Both the position numbers and the translations under genes were made by a program. The notes beneath the pieces were generated by a model. The model was not told the DNA's origin and did no database searches. It saw only the letters and a list, made by a program, of their open reading frames with translations. Source: Apostichopus japonicus (Eukaryota > Echinodermata > Holothuroidea > Aspidochirotida > Stichopodidae). Taken from it: 64,000 bases of DNA. Shown piece by piece: positions 12,166 through 23,900 of this stretch (the first letter of the stretch is position 1; each line of letters starts with the position of its first letter). The stretch is from NCBI RefSeq assembly GCF_037975245.1, contig NC_092567.1, positions 26,084,376 through 26,148,375 on the forward strand, read 5' to 3'.

Positions 12166-12712
12166 TATTATGAATTTATCTCAGAATGCATCATTCCATG
12201 TGTAAACAAACAAAAAACGATTATGGGAAGGACAACTGAACCATGCAGCTACATTGACGTTAGGATCAAAGACCTCAGGGTCGCACCTCTCCTTTTTAGA
12301 ATCATGGATCTGCTTCTGAATGAGGAATGGAATTAGTTGGGGAAAAATGAAGTGGCAATGTAGGTGAGATCTGGGAAAGGGGATGTGATATGGAAATGTT
12401 TGGTTCATATAGCAGGAACATGATCGCTTTAGTATGTAACTCGAGAACTGATGTTGGTGCAAGTCTCCACAATATATAATAACATGATATGAAAATATAA
12501 TAATATGAAAGCAGTTATTCACAATTATACTTTTTAAGAAAAAATCGCCCAGGAAAGAACCTGGGCACGAAAACCAAACTACCAAACGACTGATCCGCTC
12601 TCAGCCCAGTCTCCTTGCATCGGGACTGTGACTGTGTGATCATCGTCGGGTGTGCATCACCATTCCCCTCGAAAGGGAACAGATACTACACATGATCTTA
12701 GCCAAAAGGCAC
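12166..12712 (-). mobile_element. Putative retroelement with a U2-snRNA-like head
   Basis: Read on the minus strand, 12710-12677 matches the 5' end of U2 snRNA: stem-loop I core GCCTTTTGGC, then TAAGATCATGTGTAGTATCT and GTTC, which is 33 of 34 bases by comparison with my recollection of human U2. The branch-site pairing GTAGTA is intact. The rest is not U2: a hairpin TTCCC...GGGGAAT, a segment with GCGGATCAGTCGTTTGGTAG, a terminal hairpin GCCCAGG...CCTGGGC and a T6 run near 12545. An AT-rich body and a long (TAA)n tract follow. A second, shorter copy of the head lies at 48812-48863, so this is a dispersed repeat, most likely a SINE whose 5' head was captured from U2. A U2 pseudogene joined to other repeats is the alternative. 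Confidence 0.55.
12547..12712 (-). ncRNA. U2-like small RNA segment (derived or pseudogene)
   Basis: About 166 nt, close to U2 length (about 188). It has the U2 stem-loop I and branch-recognition region, but no recognisable stem-loops IIb, III or IV and no internal Sm site. It ends in a strong hairpin followed by ATTTTTTC, which could act as a Pol III terminator. Unlikely to be a working spliceosomal U2. Confidence 0.4.
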
Positions 12713-13540
12713 AATTTGGAACGCTAAACTGCACTCGATTTAAATGTTTAATTTCCTGCTCTCACGAGTCGTCACTGATTTTTTATCGACTTGAACTTTT
12801 AAAAAAGTGATCGTACATTTGGACATTGGTTCTGTGTTTTATGTCTGACTTTTAATCGAAAATTAAGGAAATGACGAAAATGTCGGTCAAGCAATCTTCA
12901 AAAGCCCTCTGTTAATGTTATATCCTCCTTCCCATTTCAAATGGGATCATGATAAACAAATTACAACAAAATCTTCAAAGCCAAATAGTAGACTGTACTA
13001 TTTTGCTAAAAGGGGGTGATGTAATATTTACGAATAGTTTTGGTACTAATTAGTGCTTATATGTAATATTAATAATTATATGAAGTGCTTATAATAGTAA
13101 CTGGTCGTTTGAAGTTGCCACTGCCGCACTGCATACCATAACATTAAATTGTAGAAGTTTTTACCCCTTTAAAATAATGAAACGATCTTTATTTTGATGC
13201 TTTGGTTCCGCTATGCATTATCTGCCACAGTCTATCCTAGTATTGTTATCAGTCACTAAATAGGACAAATGTGGCAACCATGATCCATAACTATTGTAGC
13301 TGCTCAACTCGATCTGTCGGGCAATGTTTAAAATCATGTACTAAAATATTCAAAGGGACTCGTACCGATGATCGGTGACATTCTCGAAAAGTTGCTGGGG
13401 TTGAGATTGAATTGTACTCAGGCTCTCAGCATCTTGGGTGACTTTTCTGTTAAAGTAGCCTTTATTTAATGTGCAGAATGCATTTATGAATTGAAGTCAT
13501 ACATTCCTGTGCTTGGTGGCGTTATAATTGAGGTCGGTAT

Positions 13541-13880
13541 CCGGCTCTGCAGGCGCGCAGCGAAGGGGGGGGGACGAAGGGGGCGGCCGCCCCCCCCCCT
13601 TTGAGCATTTTTTTAAAAATGTTTTTATGATATCGCTAGTAATTTCAAAATAGAAAATCCTTAGATGCACCTTACAAGGCCTGGGAAGTGCCATTTCCAG
13701 CGATCTGGGAGGCATTTTCGGGCAAAATTTTCTTGTACGCTTCGCGCCAACATATGGTGGCGCTACGCTAAATATACGGCTCTGATATTTTCCAGTGCCG
13801 AATCTACGGCTCTAATAGTTTGCCTACAGGTTCGCCCCTCCCATGGCAAATTCCCCGCCACGCGCCTGCGACTCTGGGTA
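13541..13880. mobile_element. hAT-like MITE, diverged
   Basis: Both ends carry GCAGGCGCG in opposite orientation (CTGCAGGCGCG near 13546, CGCGCCTGCGACTC near 13861). The right half (TTTCCAGCGATCTGGG ... GTACGCTTCGCGCCAAC ... GGTGGCGCTACGCT) is homologous to that of the element at 32103-32491. Interior G and C runs are present. No clear target duplication was identified. Confidence 0.5.
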
Positions 13881-14996
13881 TAAGTGCTTGACACATTCCA
13901 ATGCCCAGGAGGGGAAGGGAGGGGTGTTAGCTGTCCCACCGTCATTCATCCATCCAGTCATTCAGAGAGTTCTCTCAGCTCACGGGGGTATAGTTTACTC
14001 CGTGTTTCAGCTCCGTTAAAATACTTTCCTTGTTGGCGTGGCTATAGGATTAAAAATATTGTTGTCCCCGGCCCTAAATTATACAAGAACACCGAAATTA
14101 TCTTCCTTGTCTAACTTAGCATGGTATGATGAAAATATCATGTTTTGTTTCGCTGAAAATGGACATGTCTAATATTGACCCTGCTCTATGTCTGTGAAAT
14201 TTGAAATCTCAGAAAAGTACATGAAAGACTCAGCTTTTATCTGGCGTCGTAGTACACTTTACCAAGAGAGGCCAACACGTATACCGGGTTCTCCTATACT
14301 GTATAACCGATTAACAATAACAGTAACCAAAATTACGTCGATGTATTTGGTTGTTAATGTTTTCTAGTCTTCAAGCTGAAACATTCTCAAATTAGCTCTT
14401 GTCGCCGACGATCCATTTATTCATACACACAACACACAGCCGCTATATTATTTTGTTTCACATGAAAAGGTTGGTAGTAGGTTGTCTATAGGCCTATATC
14501 ATATACACCAGTTCCGCTACTACTAGTACTACTGTGTAAAGCAGTCGGCTGTGTAGTTACAACACTGACTACGTACTGTGCAGTGCCCTGTTTGCGGAAG
14601 TACGACCCGTTCTTTGAACGTTTTCCAATCTCTTTTCCATAAAGTTATAGTAAGTACGCTAGTAGTAAGTAGGCTAGCATTAATTAATGTTGTGTCCATT
14701 CACCTTCACTCTTTCTGTTGTCTGCCATATGCATGGCAAAGACTGGAGAAATTACAAACAGAAAAGGTGTGCAAGTAGGATATCATGCCTGTTTTGTTTG
14801 CTTTACGTTTATTTATAGTATGTTAATTCCACTAGTATGCATAGAATAGAATCCTCTATTATCATCAGGCAAACTAAAGTTTCCTCAGAAGTATCCCTTT
14901 TAATCTTATAGTTCTTATGTCATAAATCTTACAGATTCTTATAATATTTCTTATCATGTTTCAATGCTTATAGATTCTGGCACCATTCCAGCCATA

Positions 14997-17900
14997 ATGG
15001 AAATGTTTAACAAGTTCAAGAGTACTGTTGGGGGCCTCATTGGCAATCCTGTTACCAGGGAATTTGAGGTGGGCCCTCATATAGCAAGTGCAGGCCCAGG
15101 GCATCTCTGGAGGATATATGAAGGAACTAAAAAAACATCCAAGCAGAAAGTTTCACTGTTTTATTTGGAAAAGAAATATTTGGACAGATTTGCAAGGAAG
15201 GATCGAGATAAGATCTTGGAAACACTGAAGAAAGGACCAACTAAGCTGACACGACTTCGTCATCCCAATTTATTGACTGTCGAACATCCTCTTGAAGAGT
15301 CAAGGTGAGAAATAGGGAATTATGATAATAGACTGGACAGGGAATTTCACTAAGAGACTGACTATGTAATTAGACATGGAAATTAAAGGCATTGAAGACT
15401 CGCCCCAAACCGTGTGTGGCCAATCTGAAAAAGTTAACTTTCCGTTGCTTGCGAGTGATGTTTTGTTCGTGTCGCTACAAAATGCAGACAGTAATGAAAC
15501 GTGATACCTTGTAATCTTTAGCTGGACCTGAGATGTCCATCGCTGTATCGTTTTATACACTGTGCTGTGGGTATTGACTGCAGCTGTATGTACTGACTGT
15601 ACACTAGTGTCTAATTACCGAGGGTAGCAAGCTGCGTGTGTATTTTCTGGGATTGATGGTGGTGTCTAACACTTCTGTTACACCTCATTCGAAACTAGGT
15701 CAGATTACCGGCATTAGACGTTTCTTTTTGCGAGTCTTCACACCCTTTAAGAGACTGTCTAGCTATCGAGACTGAAAAAAATGATATTCATGGGCATACA
15801 CAGAAGGTGTTTGGTTAACTGAAGCCCCCTATAAAGCAACTCTTCCATCACACAGAAACTTCTTGCCAAGCTGTTCCTATCCTCCTTAAGACCATTCCTC
15901 AGCTGTCTATAATTATATAAGCATGTTGAAATATCAAAAAGTGCAGAGCCTGTTTAATGAATGAGTTCAGAAACTGTTTGTATAAATAATTATTCTCTAA
16001 ATGCTGTAGTACTTAGGAAATTCATAGAAATTTTGTAATTTTGTTTCATTACAGGGATAGCATAGCATTTGCAACCGAACCAGTCTTTGCGAGTCTTTCA
16101 AACTTACTGGGAGATCGGGAAAATATGCCAAGCCCTCTACCACCAGAATTGACAGAACATGAACTGTTTGAGGTTGAGATCAAGTATGGACTGCTTCAGG
16201 TAAGGATATGATCCTACTACAGGTTAATAACAGCCTTTGATTTGTTTTTATGAATGGCTGCAGTTAACGTTGAGCCTTTGGTTTGTATGGACTGCTGAAG
16301 CTAAGGTACCGTTTGTATATGATCCTACTACAGGTACTGTAAATAAGAGCATTTGGTTTGTTTTTATGAATGGCTGCAGTTAACGTAAAGCCTTTGGTTT
16401 GTATGGACTGCTGAAGTTAAGGTACTGCTTGGATATGATCCTACTACAGGTACTGTAAATAAGAGCCTTTGGTTTGTTTTTATGAGTGGCTGCAGTTAAT
16501 GTAGAACCTTTGGTTTGTATGGACTGCTGGAGGTAGATCAGTGCCCTTGACTTATCAATGTTTACAGCAAAGAAAAAGTTTATGTAACTAGTTCAAACTT
16601 ATTATTTTTTTTTCATTTAGACTTCTTCAGCTACAGTAAAGTAGTGTTTTGATTTGCTTAATGATAATACATCATTTGTCTATCTTCTGCTACAGCCACA
16701 CTTAGTCTTTGTCACTATTTGTTGTTTTCTATTTCATACATTTTCTCTATCACAATACAGGTTACAGAAGCCCTAAAGTTTCTCCACAACAGTGTCAAAA
16801 TGATCCATGGTAACATTTGCCCTGAAAACATAATCCTGAATACCAATGGAGCGTGGAAGTTGACCGGGTTTGACTTCTTTATCCAGTCTTCCAGCCCACC
16901 AGAGCAACCGGTAAACATTTGTTGTGTGGTAACAATGCCATGAGTTAACACAGGCTGCACAGTATTATTTGTTGTGTGGTAACAATGCCATGAGTTAACA
17001 CAGGCTGCACGGTATTATGATCCTGTGATTATTGAGTCCTATGTATGTCATAGTGCACACATAATGCACATGTATTATATTAACATACCTCAACTTTATC
17101 AGCTTCCATTTATGGTTTTCTTCTGTCTCAGATAAAAGCACAGCTCATTTGTTTAAAAGAAAGATCTTCTTTCAATTAAAGTTTGGAAAAGTCCTTCTAG
17201 CAGTCATGACATGAATTTGAATTATAAGGAATTCCTTTGTTAGGAACAATTTCATCCCCTTTTTAATGATTAGAGAATTTATATTGTGTATGCTACAATA
17301 TCATCTCTTTGTCATTTTGGAGTGACACAAATTTATGAAGTAGTCATATATGTTTTTTTTTTTTATGAGGATACATGCATAGATAGACAAAATATGACCC
17401 TCTTCATGCACACTAGTCTGCTGTATCAAACTATATTAAATATTTGACAACATTTCTGCAGTTCAATTTTACTTCTTTACAACAACAAAAAACTCAACCA
17501 AATAATTATTTACAAAGAAATGCTTTGATGTTGTGTGTTTCATAACAGTGGCATAGTTTGTCTTCTTTTTGTATTATTTAAAACTAAAATAATTTCAAAC
17601 ACTCAGTTAATGATGTATGTAAGTTATTTGTAGTGTGCAGGTGATTAAACCCACTGTGCATCTTACTGTCAAGTGGAATGTTACTTCTTGACTTATTTGG
17701 ACCATTTGATATAAAACTATTTTCAAATTATATTTGAAAGATATTCTTGGTCATTTATTTTTATTCCTCAGGCAACATTCTCGGCTGGAGAATGGGAAGA
17801 TGGACTCTCACCAGTTGCTCAACCAAATTTAAACTTCCTGGCTCCGGAATACATTCTGACACTGAGTTGTGACACTGCCAGTGATCTGTTCTCTCTGGGC

Positions 17901-20900
17901 ATGCTCATGTATTCCACTGTAAACAAAGGCAAACCTCTCTATCAAAACAATGAAAATATCAGAACTTTCAAGCAGAACTGTTCTCAGGTTGGTAGAAGTG
18001 ATCTTTAAGGGTGGCAGAATCATTCTCAGGGACGGTAGAAGTAAACAAAAAAAAATTTTTTAATCAAGGAAATGTTGTATGTGGTAGGCTATGTTCAATA
18101 TTTATCTTAAAAGAAATAACGGTGGTAATCAATATAGTGTTTACATTTGTGAGATCATAGAAGACTTTAGGTCAGCATTTCTTGTCCTGGGATTGGCTTA
18201 AGTCCCTGAAGGTGCAACATAGGACTTCTTCAGTGGGTTCAATGCAATAGGCATATACAAAAAATCTCCATAAAGAATAAATTCATCCACAGCTGGTAAG
18301 TTTATTCAACAGCTTGGGGGATGAGAGTAGTGGAAAAGGTCAAGGAATGCTGTTTTAGGCAAATCTGTTGATTGTGAAAACAGAAAAAAAAGAATAAATT
18401 CCCTGTAATTGTAAACATTTGAGGCTTATCGGTCAAAACACATCATCGTGATTGTGTGATTGTTTACTATACAATAGATTGTAGAGTGAAGAATTGGTTA
18501 GTTCCATTTTGGAATGCATGATGGGGCCTTTATTTCTATTTCCCATGTTTTCTCTGTTTTTACAGTTGAAAGCACTGAATTTTACATCTCTGGGGAGTTT
18601 ACCTGAAGGCCTGAAAGAATATGTCAAAATGCTCCTCAGTGCAACACCGACGGTGAGACCAGATGCAGACCAGCTGTCCAAGGTATGGTGATGTTTGAAA
18701 GGACAAAATAATCAAAAATATGAAGGACCTGTTACAGTACACAAGATGTTAAGTCATGAACCATGTCCGTCCTAAATACAATTGTACACAAGATGTTAAG
18801 TCATGAAACCATGTCGGTCCTACTTACAATAGTACACAAAATGTTAAGTTATGACCATGTCGGTCCTACTTACAATTGTACACAAAATGTTAAGTTATGA
18901 CCATGTCGGTCCTACTTACAATTGTACACAAGATGTTAAGTCATGAACCATGTCGGTCCTACTTGCAATTGTACACAAGATGTTAAGTCATGAACCATGT
19001 CGGTCCTACTTACAATTGTGCACAAGATGTTAAGTCATGAACCATGTCAGTCCTACTTACAATTGTGCACAAGATGTTAAGTCATGAACCATGTTGGTCC
19101 TACTTACAATTGTACACAAGATGTTAAGTCATGAACCATGTCGGTCCTACTTACAATTGTGCACAAGATGTTAAGTCATGAACCATGTCAGTCCTACTTA
19201 CAATTGTACACAAGATGTTAAGTCATGAACCATGTCGTTCCTACTTACAATTGTACACAAGATGTTAAGTCATGAACCATGTCAGTCCTACTTACAATTG
19301 TGCACAAGATGTTAAGTCATGAACCATGTTGGTCCTACTTACAATTGTGCACAAGATGTTAAGTCATGAACCATGTCAGTCCTACTTACAATTGTACACA
19401 AGATATTAAGTCATGAACCATGTCGGTCCTACTTACAATTGTACACAAGATGTTAAGTCATGAACCATGTCGGTCCTACTTACAATTGTACAATAGATGT
19501 TAAGTCATGAACCATGTCAGTCCTACTTACAATTGTACACAAGATGTTAAGTCATGAGTCATGTCGTTCCTACTTACAATTGTACACAAGATGTTAAGTC
19601 ATGAGTCATGTCGTTCCTACTTACAATTGTACACAAGATGATAACTCATGAGTCATGTCGTTCCTACTTACAATTGCACACAAGATGATAAGTCATGCTT
19701 TGGGAGGCAAGGGGGGGGGGAGGATGGAGTAGGTGAATAACATTGATTGGTGTACACCAAACAGATTCCTATATTTTGTTTTAACTTGTTTACAGATTCC
19801 TTACTTTGATGATGTTGGTGCCATGACCCTTCAGTACTTAGATACGTTATTCCAGCAGGAAAATATTCAGAAATCCAAGTTCTTCAAAGGCCTGCCCAAA
19901 ATTTTATCCAAACTTCCCAAGGTAAGTTATTAAACCAGATCACCGTTCTGTGATTTGACCTGGTTTTTATATTCACATGTGTTGTTATGATGGGAATCTC
20001 AACTTCAAATTTACCTAAAATGTTCTGATAAACATGTTTCCTCTGTCACTGTTCTTTATCAAAAAGTCTTGAATTTTACTTGTTTAGAGAGTGGTTCTAA
20101 AAAGAATGTTACCCTCATGTACATTAAACTGTACAAATATGTTTCCTGGGGTAGCATTTCTCAACAACGAAATGTTTTGTATGTATTTTTCCTTGTTTTT
20201 AGAGAGTGATTCTTCAAAGGGTGTTACCGTGTCTCTGCAAAGAATTTTACAACCCAGATATGATCCCGTTTGTCCTGCCGAACGTTCTCCTGATAACAGA
20301 ACAGTGCACCAACGATGAATATGTGAGGCTAGTTTTTCCAGAGCTCATTCCAGTTTTCAAACTTCAGGAGCCGATTCAGATCTCATTAATATTCATGCAG
20401 AGGATGGACTTGTTGCTGACCAAAACACCAAAGGAAGATGTGAAGCACCATGTACTCCCGATGGTGTACCGAGCTCTAGAAGCACCATCACCACAAATAC
20501 AGGTAGGGGATGTTGGTATCATATAACCTGTGGACAGGATTGGGTGGGCAGGGGTGGGGGAGGGGCAAAAGGAAGGGGTTGGACAGTGCCAAGTCTTCCA
20601 GTAAAAGCTCCATGTTAATAAGGTAGTTTAAGGAATTCCAATGGGGAGGGGGGGGGGGCATGGATGAGTAAGGAGGAGGGAGTTAGTGTTGGTATTCTTT
20701 TTAAGGCATTGTATTAAATGACCTGAAGAAATTGTCATGCTTTTGATAACTTTATGTAACCTTGGGTTTTGGGATACCTGTTTACAACTCTGTCAGCCAC
20801 ATGTCTTGTGTTTGCAACATGTTGTTTCTAGCATTACAAGTATCCAAATAGAAATGCATTGTTAGGGTTTTGTATTAATGTCACATAATTTAAAATTACC

Positions 20901-23900
20901 TTGAGAAATTGAGCAATCTTTTTATTACTGTAGTCAACATTTTCAGTATAGCCCAATTAGCATAAAGAGATCCAGACTAATGCTATTATTGTAACCTATT
21001 GCTGATTGTTTTCATAATAGTATTCAGAAATCTTTGATAAGGTTGCTAGGAAATCATGCATTTTTTATTAAATTTAGTGAGTCTCATCGGTCAGAAGTGT
21101 TAAGCTATGTCATACAATTATGTTATTTCTAAATGTTGTTGTAGTTTTTATTGAATTACTTCATGACTGAGTCGGAAACCATTCTTACTTTCAGGAGTTA
21201 TGTTTGACTATTCTACCGACATTCGCTGCGATGATTGAACTGTCCTCCATGAAGCACGCCATCATTCCAAGAATCAAAAAACTCTGCCTGGATACTGACA
21301 GACTTTCTGTGAGTCAAGATTTTATTTCTTGTCATTTAAGCTTGTATCTAAAAAATTATAAGTGATGGTTTCTCTTCTTGTGTAAAAGTAAGTTGGCCTG
21401 ACATTTCGATCCTAGCAGGATCTTCTTTAAAGGCTAAATGACAAGTAAGAGTAACAGAAGGGACAAAAACACACACACCGAATACAGACAGGTTAATGAG
21501 CATGGTGAACACAAAGAGATAGATGTAAGGGGATTAGTAGACAAGGGATGGAGAGAAGAAAGAAAGAAACCAACAGGGGAAGAGGAGCGGTAGGAGAGGT
21601 CTCTGTGTGTGTTTTGTTCAAGCCTTCATATTGACATAGACTGTTCTCTATTTCAATGAAAGAATGTATTTAAAGGCTACACTGTATGGTTGCTTCAGAC
21701 TTGCAACCAAATTAGGAAAGAAATGTTAATGAATTGAAACAGAAACTAATTAAGAACTGGATAGCCCATCAGCAAGGTGTGTAATTCTGTAATTCTCTGT
21801 GTGTAATTTTACAGAAACAAAGAGTTATGTTAAAGCAGGGAGGTCTGTTTTTACCTCCATGGTTAAAAGTAACAGTTTCTCCTTTCATGTTTGATAGATG
21901 TCAATATGCTATGGCCCCTAAGAATATTTAACATTAATGAGTATAGTTCTTGTACATGCATGATATGCTCTATGGGTCCTTTCTAGGATAAGTTAAATCC
22001 AATGGCTATAGGGTCTGTAAAATATCAAACATGTAAATATGAGGGCTTGAGGTTCTGTATGTATATGAGATAGTATTTTTTATTTGTTTATTAACATTGA
22101 GATGACATCATCCTTATGTCCACTGAGTAGTATAACAGTATTACAGTATATAGAATAAGGTAAAATGCAAACAAATCCTGAGAAAGGATATGTCCAGCTG
22201 GTTAGGTTGATTAACTGGACACCTACAGTTTTAGGGATGCAGCTTGTGTCTAATGGACATGGCATGATCAATATGTATGTATTTATGTATTTTAGATCCT
22301 CCTGCCAGCAGGAACTCGCGAAGAAGCCTCATTGGCTTTTCAAAGCCGCAAGCTGACCGAAGTCAGTCTCTTACATTCATATTTAACGTCCAGAATTATG
22401 AATTGTCAATTTTCAACAACTCTGTAACTGGGGGACATACAATAATCTTGGATTGACTCGAACTTGAATCAATACTCAATACTGGACTCAATATGAAAGC
22501 TGTCTTAAATCAGAAGAAAAGGTCGACACTGCAACTGCTTGTTTTATTTTAATAGTCTGTTTGCTATTTTCATCCCTTTATCATTGCTTTGCAATAAATT
22601 CATTTTCAGAAATTGTTTCAGTCTTCAGAAACCTATTCCATAATTTTTAGTTTACTCAATTTCTAATGCCATCCAGAATTTGAATAATATGTTTTACTAT
22701 ACACAAACAAACTGAATTTTAACTTAGATATTACCTTTCCCTTTTGTTTCTAACAGACTCGGGTGGGTTGTTTAGTCTGCATAGGTAAGCTTCTTGAACA
22801 TATGGATAAATGGTTTGTCCTGGACGAAGTACTGCCTATGGTTATGCAGATACCCTCAAAGGAACCAGCAGTACTTATGGGAATTCTTGGTAAGTCATGT
22901 GTTTACTCTGGAAAATTTGTTGGGGGGGGGGGGCGGGGTTATTGAAGGATTTATTTAAGCACAAAATCAGTTTTGTATTCAACTGATGCTGTGATAGGTC
23001 CAGGTTGTATTTCTTTACCACTTATAAATATTGAGAAATGACCCTCAAAGCATCTGAGGCTCGTTAATTAAAGTGGCTGTACTACTTAGTCTAGCTCACA
23101 GACTATTAGATCAGCTCCTCATAAGCAACTCAAAACTCAATAGGAAACATAACAATTTTCATGACATCATATAACACGTTTTCAAAGCATAACACATTGG
23201 TCTAGTAGAAACAGTGGCAGTGAGTGCTATGCTGTCTGTGTGGAGATCAAAGGACATGTGCTGGTTGTTGTTATAAAAAAATTGATGAACACTAATATTT
23301 TGGCCTGGAATAAGGATTTCAAAAATATTTGTTCTCATCCTTTCATATTTTATTATTCATATTTACATTCTTTTTTATTATTGTTTTTATCATCTTTTTG
23401 TTATTGTTGACAGGTATCATTAAGATGACAATATCCCACAAAAAGCTTGGAATCACAAAAGATATAGCTGCGACTAAGGTTTTGCCATTCCTTTTCCCTC
23501 TGTGCATCGACAACAGCCTGAATCTTAACCAGGTAGGTGTGAAGACTGTTTTATCATAACCATTTTAATGTGTGTACAGGGAATAATGTATCTAGTATCA
23601 AACTGCTATACAACTCCAAAGATGTATAGCAATGTCTTTACACAGTAACCAAGTCATTTTATAAAGACAAAACTCTTCAAAGCTGCTACACAAAGATGGA
23701 ACACTAAATTATTCACTGGCAGAGATCAGAGCAGAAGGTGGAAGAGGGTGGATAAAGGTGAGGAGGGGGTGGGGGAGGGAAGAGTTTGGAGGAGGATGGG
23801 GGATGACTGCTGAGGAGGATGGGGGATGACTGCTGAGGAGGATGGGGGATGATGGCTGAGGAGGATGGGGGAAAACAAAGAGGGTGGATGAAGGTGAGGA

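Noticed and set aside
12181-12585. 134-residue minus-strand frame
   Set aside because: Overlaps the body of the U2-headed element, has no recognised domain, and composition is not coding-like.
12547-12712. Working U2 snRNA gene
   Set aside because: Only the first about 35 bases match; stem-loops II-IV and the Sm site are missing.
18738-19695. CRISPR-like array
   Set aside because: The 47-bp units are contiguous with no unique spacers, and the setting is an animal intron; it is a simple tandem satellite.
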